From assembly GCA_034439815.1 (NCBI GenBank), contig JAWXBD010000173.1, forward strand, positions 1-64,000: DNA of 64,000 nt, in the 5' to 3' direction. Shown piece by piece: positions 1-8,316 of this stretch. The notes beneath the pieces were generated by a model. That model was not told the origin of the DNA. It made no database searches and was given only the letters and a program-made list of their open reading frames with translations. Positions within the stretch are counted from its first letter, which is position 1, and each line of letters starts with the position of its first letter. The translations under genes were made by a program, and so were the position numbers. The stretch comes from JAEUIT01 sp034439815 (GTDB lineage Bacteria > Planctomycetota > Phycisphaerae > Phycisphaerales > SM1A02).

Positions 1-161
1 ATCACAGTTGACCTTCGCGCGAGGCGTTCACGCCAGCAGCGGCAGCTCCCGACAGAGATCGCACCACGAGCGCACGGATCAACTGCGGCCCGTATAAGAA
101 GTGAGAAGTATGAAGCGGATCGCCGCGGAGGGGCAGCTCTTCCTTCTTCCGTCTTCCTTCG
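1..161. other. Window edge, no supportable gene
   Basis: I see no convincing coding region here. The last third is a pyrimidine-rich stretch (about 137-160) just beyond the stop codon of the minus-strand gene that follows. A short minus-strand frame without a visible start ends at about position 2, too little to call a gene. Confidence 0.4.
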
Positions 162-1073
162 CTACCCCGTCCTTGGACCTATCGGTGCAAGCGGTTCGTT
201 GAGGACCGCCGCGGTGCGGGATGCACACAGCGCGGCCAGCGCATCGGGATCCGACTCACGAAGATCTGCTTCCCATGTCGCGAGCGATGCGCTGTTGAGC
301 GGCTCCGGCGCGCCGAGTGCAATCTGGTTCCACGTTGCGGTCGACTGCGGTCCACGCACCCCGAGATATGCGTGGCGCATGAGACCGATCATGCCGACGA
401 ATGGCGGCGCCACGCGCTGCCACCACACACTGTCGAGATGCGTATCGATCGCGGCAAGCGCAAGCTCCGCGAAGAGGCAGAGTGCGGCACCTTCCGGCGC
501 TCCCTGCGACACCGGTGCCTTCGCCAGCGGACCGAAGGGCTGCGTCACCGATCGAGTGAGCGTCAGCTCACCCGAGCCGAACCATCGACATGCATCGGCG
601 AACCCGCTCGCGACGGCGCCGTCGGCGCGCAGCCGTGGATAATGGCCGTCGATGCACCGTTGCACGAGATGCGCGATGTGCGGCAGCCAGCGCGACGCGT
701 CAAGGAAACCGTCCCACCGCGCAACGGCCGCGCGGATGCTCGCTCCGTCTGACGCAACCGGTGTCCTCCCGAGTTCCTGGGTCATGCGCCATCGCGCCTC
801 GGAACGGACACAGAGCCAGCGGAAGAGGTCGTTGATCGCACGCACGCGGAAGGCGGCGTCGACCTCAGGCACGTCACTTGGCCACGTGATCGTCGACCGT
901 CGCCGTGCGAGCAGCTGCGGGTGCGTGTTGTTGTCAAGGTGCCACCACATCCACGCCGCATGCGCCTTCGCGGCAGGAGACGGGTCGGCAGGCTCCCCGG
1001 TGTTCGCCGCGGCGCCCGCATGCAGTGAGAGAAGTTCCACCGACCGCAGCACGGCGTCGTCTGCGATCATCAT
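162..1073 (-). CDS. Hypothetical protein, last gene of the sigma/kinase operon
   Basis: A 303-residue soluble-looking protein rich in Trp, Ala and Arg (for example AAWMWWHLDNN near residue 40), with no motif or family that I recognise. The frame is open further upstream, but I place the start at 1073 because that ATG overlaps the stop codon of the preceding gene (ATGA), the junction style used in this operon. It follows two other unrecognised genes downstream of a Ser/Thr kinase and an ECF sigma factor, so it may be a target or partner of that signalling unit. This is inference from position only. Confidence 0.7.
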   Translation of the reverse strand: MMIADDAVLRSVELLSLHAGAAANTGEPADPSPAAKAHAAWMWWHLDNNTHPQLLARRRSTITWPSDVPEVDAAFRVRAINDLFRWLCVRSEARWRMTQELGRTPVASDGASIRAAVARWDGFLDASRWLPHIAHLVQRCIDGHYPRLRADGAVASGFADACRWFGSGELTLTRSVTQPFGPLAKAPVSQGAPEGAALCLFAELALAAIDTHLDSVWWQRVAPPFVGMIGLMRHAYLGVRGPQSTATWNQIALGAPEPLNSASLATWEADLRESDPDALAALCASRTAAVLNEPLAPIGPRTG

Positions 1074-1381
1074 CGATTGACCGATCGTGGGAAGCGCACC
1101 GACATCGGCGCGGACTCGGTGACGAACGCCAGATCCCGCACTGATTCGCCGAACACATCGACGGATTCGCCCGCCTGCGCCGCTTCGCTGAGAAGGACCG
1201 CGCCCCAGGTTCCCCACCGCACGAATGTTGCTGCGACGAGATCAGTGACGCGGTCGTTCGTGCGGAGGATCCGGACCGTCGGCACCGCTCCTTCGTATCG
1301 AAACGTCAGGACGCGCGACGGAGTCGCGCCCGCGTTGCGGACGACGAGGTTTGAACACTCCGTCCCTGTGTGCTGCGTCAA
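1070..1381 (-). CDS. Hypothetical small protein (103 aa)
   Basis: A 103-residue protein predicted to be mostly beta strand, with short hydrophobic stretches such as VLTFRYEGAVPTVRIL. There is no signal peptide or membrane segment and I do not recognise the family. It overlaps the genes on both sides by four bases (ATGA at 1378-1381 and 1070-1073), so all three downstream genes are probably co-translated. It could be a small structural or scaffold protein made together with its neighbours. No function can be assigned. Confidence 0.65.
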   Translation of the reverse strand: MTQHTGTECSNLVVRNAGATPSRVLTFRYEGAVPTVRILRTNDRVTDLVAATFVRWGTWGAVLLSEAAQAGESVDVFGESVRDLAFVTESAPMSVRFPRSVNR

Positions 1382-1827
1382 AGCGGCACGATCTCGAGAA
1401 CGGAAAACGAAAACATTGCATAGCCGTATGGGCTGCTCGAATCGACGCGATACGAGAACGGCACGTTGTTCTCATCGACAATCCATCCGACGATGTGGTG
1501 CACCGCGGCGGGGCCCGGCTGCCATGCAGAGAATCCCGGAGTCGAAAGCCACACCACACGCTGGTCAGACGGAGGGTGCACCCTCCCGACTTCAAGTGCG
1601 GCCTGCAGCCGTCCGGTGCCGAGAGCCGCCGCCACTTCCGCCGAGCTCGCGCTCACCGACCGCGTCCCGCGAAAGTCCCGTAGGCAATCGTCGGGCTCGG
1701 TCGTGGGAAACTCTGCGGCGCGCAGCGCATCGAGCTGCGCGTCGCCCGCAGGTGTCGGGACGCTGCCGGCCGTGGGCGCAAGCATCGTGACGTCAAGGTG
1801 ACCATCGACCAGCAGATAGCTCGGCAC
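1378..1827 (-). CDS. Hypothetical protein (149 aa) after the kinase gene
   Basis: A 149-residue protein that begins MPSYLLVDGHLDV and ends with a hydrophobic segment MFSFSVLEIVPL. It has no signal peptide, no cysteine motif and no recognised domain. It starts only three bases after the stop of the Ser/Thr kinase gene and overlaps the next gene by ATGA, so it belongs to the sigma-kinase transcription unit. The VDGHLD string resembles the metal-binding start of M19 dipeptidases, but nothing else in the protein supports that family. Confidence 0.65.
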   Translation of the reverse strand: MPSYLLVDGHLDVTMLAPTAGSVPTPAGDAQLDALRAAEFPTTEPDDCLRDFRGTRSVSASSAEVAAALGTGRLQAALEVGRVHPPSDQRVVWLSTPGFSAWQPGPAAVHHIVGWIVDENNVPFSYRVDSSSPYGYAMFSFSVLEIVPL

Positions 1828-1830
1828 GAA

Positions 1831-4095
1831 TCAACGCTCCTTCGGAGCCGGCCCGCCAGCCGGCGGTTCCAGCGACTTTGCACAGCGGAATCCCAGCGAC
1901 AGATCGCCGCTCGCGGACGGCGCCACGAGTACGTACGAAAGATCACGATGCTGCAATGAGTCCTGCCAGCAGCGACCAAGCACAATCCATGCTGCGAACC
2001 GCTGATCGACTGATCCGGTGAGTTCGCGCACATTCCCGAACGCGTGACGAACTGGAAGAATCCCCTGCAGTGGATCGGGGGCATGCACATCGACGATCGA
2101 GCGCATCGCCAGTGCGAGCTGTTCGCGCGGACGCGTGTCCTGCGCGGCGAGCAGCGACTCACCGCTGGGATCAAGTTTCGCCATCCCGGCTGGCATCTCC
2201 GCGTCAGTCCATGGGTAGCGACGACCAGTCGGACCGCGCGTGGCAGCCTGCCATTCAGCGTGCGTGGGCAGGCGCTTCCCGCGCCAGCGTGCGTATGCCT
2301 CGGCGTCCTCCGGTGCGATTAACGTTGCGGGCCGTGCCGACATTGATGCATCAAAGGGATACGTGGCCCATCCTCGCGGCGGTGCACGGCCGGTCGTTGT
2401 CAGAAACTCTTCGAACTCCCCCCGCGACACTTCCTGCCTGTCAATGAGGAACGGTGCGAGCGTGACCGTTCGGCGCCGAGCCGGCGCGCTGCTCTCATCC
2501 TTGTCACCGATGATGTACTCACCGCCATCGATCATCGCCATGTCGGCGCTCACCTTCTGCGCCGACACAAGAATCGCCGCATCCGTCGTCACATCGGACT
2601 CGGTCGCGTGAAACGCGAGCGCCGCCTCGTATCCCGACCGCAAGAGCACCGCATTGCATTCTGCAAAGCGCTTGCCGTCTGGCGCGAGGATCGTGACGCG
2701 ATACTGGCCAATTTCGAGCGGCATGAACTCAATCGGTGTGGTGCCGATCAGTCGTGACGTATCCAGATCACACGTGGCCTCATCGCAGCGCTGCAGATAC
2801 ACACTGCAGTGTTCGACGTCCGCGCTGACACTCAGCCACGCATACGCAGCTGCCCGCGCCCGCAGCGCGGCCGCAGCAGTGACCGCTGTCACAATGAGCA
2901 GAAGGGACGCCGCAGCGAATGCGACCGCGCGCCGATGGTGCGCAGTCCAGCGTTTTATCCGTCGCCCGATCGAGGGCGGCCGGGCGAGGATCGGCCGCCG
3001 CGCCGCGACGCAACGCAGATCGGCGGCCATGTGCGCGGCCGTTTGATAGCGCAGCGCCGGATCCTTCTCGAGCGCCTTGTGGCAGATCGTTTCCAGATCC
3101 GGGAAAACGAGAGGTTCGACAGCGCGGAGCTTCTTGGGATCTTCGCTGACGACGGCGCGCAGCACCTGTTCGGAATCGCTCCCTTCAAATGGACGGCGAA
3201 GCGCCAGCAGTTCGTAGAGCACCACGCCCAGCGAGAACACATCACTGCGTCCGTCGACTTCGAGCAATGCGACCGAGGCCTGCTCGGGACTCATGTAGTG
3301 CGCGCTGCCGATCACCGAGGTGATCAAACGCGTCGGGCCCGCTTCACCCAGATCCCTGGCGATGCCGAAATCTGTCAGGCGCGGACCGCGGATCGGATCG
3401 ATCAGAATGTTGGAAGGCTTCACATCGCGATGGACGATGCCGGCGCGATGACAGTCGTCGAGACCGTCCGCGATGGCGGCGACGATGTCGCCAGCGCGGC
3501 GATGCCAGGCTCGGACGTCGTCGACGCTCGACGCGCCGCGGCGTTCGCGCTCGGCGTCGAGTTCCACGGCCAACGTGGTGCCGTGCACAAACTCGCTGAC
3601 GATGTACTGCTTGCCCTCGTCTTCACCGAACGCGTACACCGGCACGATCACCGGATGGTGCAACGCGGCCGCAGCGCGAGCCTCGCGCCGAAATCGCGCC
3701 AGCGCCTGCTCCGACCCTGCCAGGTGGTCAGCGAGGACCTTGATCGCGACATCGCGACCCAGGACCGGATCGACAGCGCGGTAGACGACTCCCATGCCGC
3801 CGGCGCCGATGCGCTCGATGATGCGCATTCCTGCGAGGCTCGTCAGGCCGTCACACGACGCGGGATCCCCGCCGCCCGTTGCCCGAAGTTCCGATGCCGC
3901 AGCCCGAAACGGCGTTTCACCCGCTCCCGCGTGCCGCCGCAGCAGTCGTTCCACGCGCTCGCGCGACTGCTGATCAGGACAGCGGCGGGCCAGCAGCGTC
4001 TCCAGCGCCGCCCCTTCGAGGACAACGGCTTCCAGAAACACCGCTTTCTCATCGAATCCGTCGTTCACGTCGGCGATGGTCCCCTGCACGGTCAT
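1831..4095 (-). CDS. Membrane Ser/Thr protein kinase with C-terminal FGE/sulfatase-like domain
   Basis: A 754-residue Hanks-type kinase. An N-terminal helical extension (1-90) is followed by the kinase domain: glycine loop GAGGMG at 97-102, ATP lysine K119, catalytic HRDVKPSN at 222-229 and DFG at 242-244. A transmembrane helix lies at about 389-411, then a beta-rich PEGA-like segment (about 415-500), and a formylglycine-generating-enzyme/sulfatase-like domain (about 515-740) that would lie outside the cytoplasm. This architecture is common in Planctomycetota. I chose ATG 4095 because it lies just after the upstream sigma factor gene and has a GTAGGG sequence ahead of it; a longer frame overlaps the sigma gene. 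The pair probably senses an envelope signal and phosphorylates cytoplasmic targets. Confidence 0.88.
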   Translation of the reverse strand: MTVQGTIADVNDGFDEKAVFLEAVVLEGAALETLLARRCPDQQSRERVERLLRRHAGAGETPFRAAASELRATGGGDPASCDGLTSLAGMRIIERIGAGGMGVVYRAVDPVLGRDVAIKVLADHLAGSEQALARFRREARAAAALHHPVIVPVYAFGEDEGKQYIVSEFVHGTTLAVELDAERERRGASSVDDVRAWHRRAGDIVAAIADGLDDCHRAGIVHRDVKPSNILIDPIRGPRLTDFGIARDLGEAGPTRLITSVIGSAHYMSPEQASVALLEVDGRSDVFSLGVVLYELLALRRPFEGSDSEQVLRAVVSEDPKKLRAVEPLVFPDLETICHKALEKDPALRYQTAAHMAADLRCVAARRPILARPPSIGRRIKRWTAHHRRAVAFAAASLLLIVTAVTAAAALRARAAAYAWLSVSADVEHCSVYLQRCDEATCDLDTSRLIGTTPIEFMPLEIGQYRVTILAPDGKRFAECNAVLLRSGYEAALAFHATESDVTTDAAILVSAQKVSADMAMIDGGEYIIGDKDESSAPARRRTVTLAPFLIDRQEVSRGEFEEFLTTTGRAPPRGWATYPFDASMSARPATLIAPEDAEAYARWRGKRLPTHAEWQAATRGPTGRRYPWTDAEMPAGMAKLDPSGESLLAAQDTRPREQLALAMRSIVDVHAPDPLQGILPVRHAFGNVRELTGSVDQRFAAWIVLGRCWQDSLQHRDLSYVLVAPSASGDLSLGFRCAKSLEPPAGGPAPKER

Positions 4096-4145
4096 GCGCC
4101 CTACAACCGCGAAGCAGGCGCTCTGCCGCTCGCAGTTTGCAATGT

Positions 4146-4760
4146 TTATGGAGATTCTGCCGCGGGTCCGGCCGACTGCTCCGCAAGCTGCTCGAGCAGC
4201 CACGCACGGGCATATGTCCAATGACGGCGCGCGGCGGGGACACTGCAGCCCATCAGGAGGGCCGACTCGTCAATCGTCCGGTTGGCGAAGAACCGCAGCA
4301 TGACGACCTGCGCGGCAGCGGCGTCGACCCGGCCGAGCGCATCGATCGCCTCATGCAGTGCGAGGAGGTCGAGTCGGCTGCTGACGCCGTCGACTTCGAA
4401 CTCGACCATGGGGACGCGGGTCATTCCTCCGCCACGGCGCAGCGCTTTCTCGAATCGAATGTGCTCGACGAGCACATCACGCATCGCTCGTCCAAGCACA
4501 AAGAAGAAGTGCTGGCGGTCTTCGGCGTGCAGTCCGCCGCGCGCCAGCATGCGCTCACAGGCGGCGTTGGCGAGCGAGGTTCCTTCCATGTCACCGTTCC
4601 AGCGCGAGAGATTGAGCTGGGCCTGCACGAGCCGCTTCAGGTCGTCATACACGACCTGCAGCAGTGCAGCGTCCGCCCCATCACGTCCGTCGCGCACATC
4701 GCGCAAAAGTACGGTAATCGTCCCCGAAAGACCGCTGTCGCTAGCCGGTGGGAATGTCAT
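4146..4760 (-). CDS. ECF-type RNA polymerase sigma factor (SigK-like family)
   Basis: A 204-residue sigma-70 family ECF protein of the type usually encoded beside Ser/Thr kinases in Planctomycetota. Region 2 covers about residues 15-100 (VVYDDLKRLVQAQL, then DRQHFFFVLGRAMRDVLVEH) and region 4 lies near the C terminus (AAAQVVMLRFF, then the helix-turn-helix region around ALLMGCSVPAARRHW). It would direct RNA polymerase to a dedicated promoter set. ATG 4760 is used; a TTG at 4790 preceded by GGAGA is an alternative. The kinase gene starts 50 bases downstream, so the kinase may regulate this factor or share its promoter. Confidence 0.82.
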   Translation of the reverse strand: MTFPPASDSGLSGTITVLLRDVRDGRDGADAALLQVVYDDLKRLVQAQLNLSRWNGDMEGTSLANAACERMLARGGLHAEDRQHFFFVLGRAMRDVLVEHIRFEKALRRGGGMTRVPMVEFEVDGVSSRLDLLALHEAIDALGRVDAAAAQVVMLRFFANRTIDESALLMGCSVPAARRHWTYARAWLLEQLAEQSAGPAAESP

Positions 4761-4830
4761 CAAAGGCGAAGCGTACAAAGTCGCCACCAAAGATGCGAGA
4801 TCTCCCCCAAATTCTTATGTTTGCGCAGTG

Positions 4831-5703
4831 TCAACGCAGCGCAGCGTCGACACAGTTGCGGAGCAGCATCGCGACGGTCATCGGGCCGACGCCGCCCGGG
4901 ACAGGCGAGACGGCACCGGCGACTGCGCGAACCTCGTCAAATGCCACGTCGCCCACCGTCATCATCTTGCCGTCGGGCCCCTTCACACGGTTGATGCCGA
5001 TATCGATCACCACCGCGCCCGGTTTGACCATGTCGCCCCGGATCAGATTCGGCACGCCGGCGGCGGCAATCAGCACATCCGCCACCCGCGTGAACTCCGC
5101 AAGATCCGGCGTGAAACGGTTGCAGCTGATGACGGTGGCCTCGGCGCGCATCAGCAGGACCGCAATCGGCTTGCCGACGATGTTGCTGGCCCCCACGACC
5201 ACGCAGGGGGCGCCGGGAAGGAGCGTGCGTGTCGATTCGATCATCTCCAGCGCCGCGAGCGCCGTGCACGGCACGAGGCTGCGCCGTCCGTAGACGACGT
5301 TGCCGATATTCGCCGGGTTGACTCCTTCTATATCTTTTTCCGGCGCAATGAACGACTGAATGCGTTCGGTATCGATATTGGGTGGGAGCGGCAGATGAAG
5401 CATCAGCGCCTTCACTTGCTCGTCGGTGTTCAGCAGCAGAATGCGTCCGGCAATTTCGTCGTATCCCGAGCCCGCCGGCAGACGGTGCAACACATATTCG
5501 ATGCCCAGATCCGCGCACGTTTTTGCTTGATTCTCCGCATAGATCGCGGCGGACTTGTCATCGCCGACCAGAATCGCGTCCAGCCGCACTGGACGTCCGG
5601 CCCCGCGCACGCGTTCGGCAAGCGAACGGCGGATCTGCTCCGACAGCTTCTTGCCATCAATGATGACGGCGGGATCGCCCGCCGCGGCCACGGTGAATTG
5701 CAT
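4831..5703 (-). CDS. folD: FolD-type methylenetetrahydrofolate dehydrogenase with altered cyclohydrolase residues
   Basis: A 290-residue FolD-family protein, full length for the family. The NADP-binding region (VVVGASNIVGKPIAVLLM) and the C-terminal PVPGGVGPMT signature are intact. FolD normally oxidises 5,10-methylene-THF and hydrolyses the methenyl product. Three residues that are nearly invariant in the bifunctional enzymes differ. The catalytic lysine (human K56, E. coli K54) is Q59 within YAENQAK. The following glutamine (human Q100) is H103 within MLHLPLP. The folate-binding aspartate (human D125) is E126 within KDIEG. The lysine is known to be required for cyclohydrolase activity, so this enzyme may be only a dehydrogenase or use a different pterin. 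No clear ribosome binding site precedes ATG 5703. Confidence 0.88.
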   Translation of the reverse strand: MQFTVAAAGDPAVIIDGKKLSEQIRRSLAERVRGAGRPVRLDAILVGDDKSAAIYAENQAKTCADLGIEYVLHRLPAGSGYDEIAGRILLLNTDEQVKALMLHLPLPPNIDTERIQSFIAPEKDIEGVNPANIGNVVYGRRSLVPCTALAALEMIESTRTLLPGAPCVVVGASNIVGKPIAVLLMRAEATVISCNRFTPDLAEFTRVADVLIAAAGVPNLIRGDMVKPGAVVIDIGINRVKGPDGKMMTVGDVAFDEVRAVAGAVSPVPGGVGPMTVAMLLRNCVDAALR

Positions 5704-5906
5704 GACGAAAGTTTACGGGCGACGCGGCGGTCCGGGACCCGTCCTCGACGCGCGCGTCCAGCCCTCCCGATCCGGCGCCGCCGTACAACCTGGGAGAGAC
5801 CCGCGGGTACACTCATGCCGACAGAGTTCCACGGATCCGATCCGCCACCCGCCAAAGTCCCGTTTTAGCTATTCGCCCCCTGTTTGCGGGGCAGGAGACA
5901 GCGCCC

Positions 5907-7028
5907 ATGATCGACCTTCGTAACGCCATCAGCCGAACCGCCGTCGTTGTTGTCGCCTGTACCCTCGCGTGCCCCACCGCGTCAGGGCAGGAAACGCCTC
6001 CCGCGAAGCTCCAGCCGGCACCAAAGGCGGAACCTGCGAAGCCCGAGGTGCCGTTGCTCTCGATCGGCGACAAGGCCCCCCCCTTCGACATCGAGCACTG
6101 GATCAAGGGCGACCAGATCTCGGAGTACCCGCCGGGCAAGATCACCGTGATGGAATTCTGGGCGACGTGGTGCGGACCGTGCAAGGTCGGCATGCCGCAT
6201 CTCAGCGAGATGCAGGAGCGCTTCCGCGATTACGGCGTGCAGTTCATTGGTGTGTCCGATGAGAAGCTTGACACCGTCAGTGCGTTCGTCGCAAAGCCGG
6301 AATGGGACGCGAAGATGCGTTACACCGTGGCGACCGACCCCGACAGGAGCACCTATACGTCGTTCATGACCGCGGCCCGCCAGAGCGGGATCCCGACGGC
6401 GTTCGTCGTCGGCAAGCAGGGCATTATCGAATGGGTCGGCCATCCCACGAACCTCGACAAGGTGCTGGACGAGATTGTCCACGACAAGTGGGACGCGGCT
6501 GCGTTCAAGAGCAAGTTTGACGCGGAAGCCAGGGCTGAAAGTGAATGGCGCATCCAAGGCGCGAAGATCAAGGAAGCGCAGCAGGCGGGCGACTGGAACA
6601 CAGTCATCGCCATCTACGACGGCATCATCGAGAAGAATCCTGACAACGTCGGCGTTCACCTGCAGAAGATGCAGGTGTGCCTCATGAAGGCCAACCGGCC
6701 GGACGACGGCTACGCCATCGCAAAGGAGCTGGCGGACAAGTCGCAGAACAATCCGATGGTCCTGAATCAGATCGCGTGGACGCTCGTCGATCCGAAGGCG
6801 CCGATCACGCAGCGGAATTATCCCCTCGCCAAGACGATCGCCGAACAGGCAGTCAAGGCGAGCGACAGCAAGGATGGCCCGATTCTCGACACGCTCGCGC
6901 GCTGCTACTGGGAGATGGGCGACAAGGCGAAGGCCATCGAGATGCAGAAGAAGGCCGTCAGTCTCACCGAAGGCCCGATGAAGGCGCAGATCGCCGAGAC
7001 GCTCGAGGAGTATGAAGCGGCGAAGTGA
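5907..7028 (+). CDS. TlpA-like periplasmic thioredoxin with C-terminal TPR region
   Basis: A 373-residue exported protein. Residues 1-27 form a signal peptide ending near ASG-QE. A Pro/Lys-rich linker follows, then a TlpA/ResA-like redoxin domain (about 50-200) with the active site WCGPC (C89 and C92) and the cis-proline region GIPTAF. The C-terminal 170 residues are helical and TPR-like (AKAIEMQKKA). Such proteins reduce disulfides in the periplasm, for example during cytochrome maturation; the TPR part suggests a protein partner. A good ribosome binding site (CAGGAG, about 5889-5894) precedes ATG 5907. A strong hairpin terminator follows, so the gene is probably monocistronic. Confidence 0.88.
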   Translation: MIDLRNAISRTAVVVVACTLACPTASGQETPPAKLQPAPKAEPAKPEVPLLSIGDKAPPFDIEHWIKGDQISEYPPGKITVMEFWATWCGPCKVGMPHLSEMQERFRDYGVQFIGVSDEKLDTVSAFVAKPEWDAKMRYTVATDPDRSTYTSFMTAARQSGIPTAFVVGKQGIIEWVGHPTNLDKVLDEIVHDKWDAAAFKSKFDAEARAESEWRIQGAKIKEAQQAGDWNTVIAIYDGIIEKNPDNVGVHLQKMQVCLMKANRPDDGYAIAKELADKSQNNPMVLNQIAWTLVDPKAPITQRNYPLAKTIAEQAVKASDSKDGPILDTLARCYWEMGDKAKAIEMQKKAVSLTEGPMKAQIAETLEEYEAAK

Positions 7029-7085
7029 TCGAGTGATCGCCGGACTCGCGACGGGAAATTTGTTCGGAACGATCTCTATATGAAA

Positions 7086-7122
7086 ACAGCGGCCGGCGCG
7101 TGCGCCGGCCGCTGTCTGTTTT
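7086..7122. terminator. Bidirectional rho-independent terminator
   Basis: A 14-bp perfect inverted repeat (7086-7099 with 7102-7115) is followed by a T-rich tail on the plus strand, and the minus strand also runs into TTTT. It lies between the convergent thioredoxin and oxidoreductase genes and probably ends both transcripts. Confidence 0.85.
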
Positions 7123-7129
7123 CGGGCCG

Positions 7130-8227
7130 TCAGCGGCCGGAGTCGCCGACATCGGCGACCTCGACTTCCCGCTGCTCGGCGCTCGACCGATAGATCGCTT
7201 CGATCAGCGCCTGAATCGCCCGGCCATCGTGGCCGGTCGCGTGCGGCGCGACGCCATGTTTCACCGCGTTGCTGAACTGCACATACTGAGCGTCCCATCC
7301 CTTTCGCAGCGCGTCGACATTCGGGAGGAGCGGATGCACGTCGACCAGACGTCCGTTCTCTTCCGTCGCAAGTGTCAGCGCCGAGCCGAAGATCTGAAAC
7401 GACGCGCCGCCTTCTCGGCCGAACAGGAAGATTCCGTCGCGAAGCCCACCTTCGGGCTGATTCACGGCCCACGTGACATTCAGCTCGATCGTCATTCCGT
7501 TCGCGCACCGAATGAGCGCGGTCGACTGATCCTCGACATCGAAGATTCCATGAGGACGCGGGGGGCCTGCCCACATGTCAACGAATCGATAGCTGTCGAT
7601 CGGAGCACCGAATGTCGAATAGCACGCGCCGCTCACGCGCAGCATGCGCGGTTTGCCGGTCAGATACCGCACCAGATCGAGCGCATGAACGCCGAGGTCG
7701 ATGAGTGCCCCGCCACCGGACGATGCTCTGGTTGTGAACCACCCGCCCAGCCCCGGAATGCCGCGCCGCCGATACAGGCTGCACTTCGCGTGATACACGG
7801 CACCGAGCCGTCCGGCGTCGACGAGCTGCTTGGCCAGTTGCGCGGTCGGCGTGCCACGGCAGATGAAGCCCAGCTGCAGTGTGCGCCGCGCGGCGGATGC
7901 TGCCGCGAGAATGGCGTCGCATTCGGGCACACTCATCGCCATCGGCTTCTCGAGCAGCACGTGCTTCCCGCGTTCGAACGCGCGAATGGCGCATTCCGCA
8001 TGCGCAGCGTTCGGGACAGCGATCGCGACCGCGTCGACCTCCGGCATGGCGAGCAGGTCGTCGAGACTGCGCGCCGGAACGCCGCCGTGGATCGAGGTCA
8101 GACCCTGGGCGCGATCAAAATGGATATCCCACGCCGCCGTGACACGGACGCCGTTGCGCGTGGCTGTTTCTGCGTGCACATTGCCAATGCTGCCGGCGCC
8201 GACGATGCCGAGACCGATAGACGTCAT
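7130..8227 (-). CDS. Gfo/Idh/MocA family NAD(P)-dependent oxidoreductase
   Basis: A 365-residue protein with an N-terminal Rossmann fold (GLGIVGAGSIGNVHA, residues 5-19), the family signature EKPMA near residue 95, and a C-terminal alpha/beta domain with GGGALIDLGVHALDL around residue 180. Members reduce or oxidise sugars, inositols and related polyols; the substrate cannot be read from sequence. An AAGGA motif precedes ATG 8227. The gene runs away from the divergent FAD oxidoreductase gene at 8317, with about 90 bases between them for promoters. Confidence 0.85.
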   Translation of the reverse strand: MTSIGLGIVGAGSIGNVHAETATRNGVRVTAAWDIHFDRAQGLTSIHGGVPARSLDDLLAMPEVDAVAIAVPNAAHAECAIRAFERGKHVLLEKPMAMSVPECDAILAAASAARRTLQLGFICRGTPTAQLAKQLVDAGRLGAVYHAKCSLYRRRGIPGLGGWFTTRASSGGGALIDLGVHALDLVRYLTGKPRMLRVSGACYSTFGAPIDSYRFVDMWAGPPRPHGIFDVEDQSTALIRCANGMTIELNVTWAVNQPEGGLRDGIFLFGREGGASFQIFGSALTLATEENGRLVDVHPLLPNVDALRKGWDAQYVQFSNAVKHGVAPHATGHDGRAIQALIEAIYRSSAEQREVEVADVGDSGR

Positions 8228-8316
8228 GGGGTGTCCTTGGGAAAGCGCTCACCATACGCCACACCGCGAATCCCTACAATCTTGACGCGGCCATCGGTCA
8301 GCGGCCGCGCTTCGTC

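Noticed and set aside
1378..1827. M19 dipeptidase fragment because of the VDGHLD start
   Set aside because: No other zinc-ligand motif of the family is present and the length is far too short; the match is probably chance.
2809..4224. A 471-codon plus-strand frame opposite the kinase gene
   Set aside because: It mirrors the codon pattern of the kinase, and its translation has no domain or normal composition.
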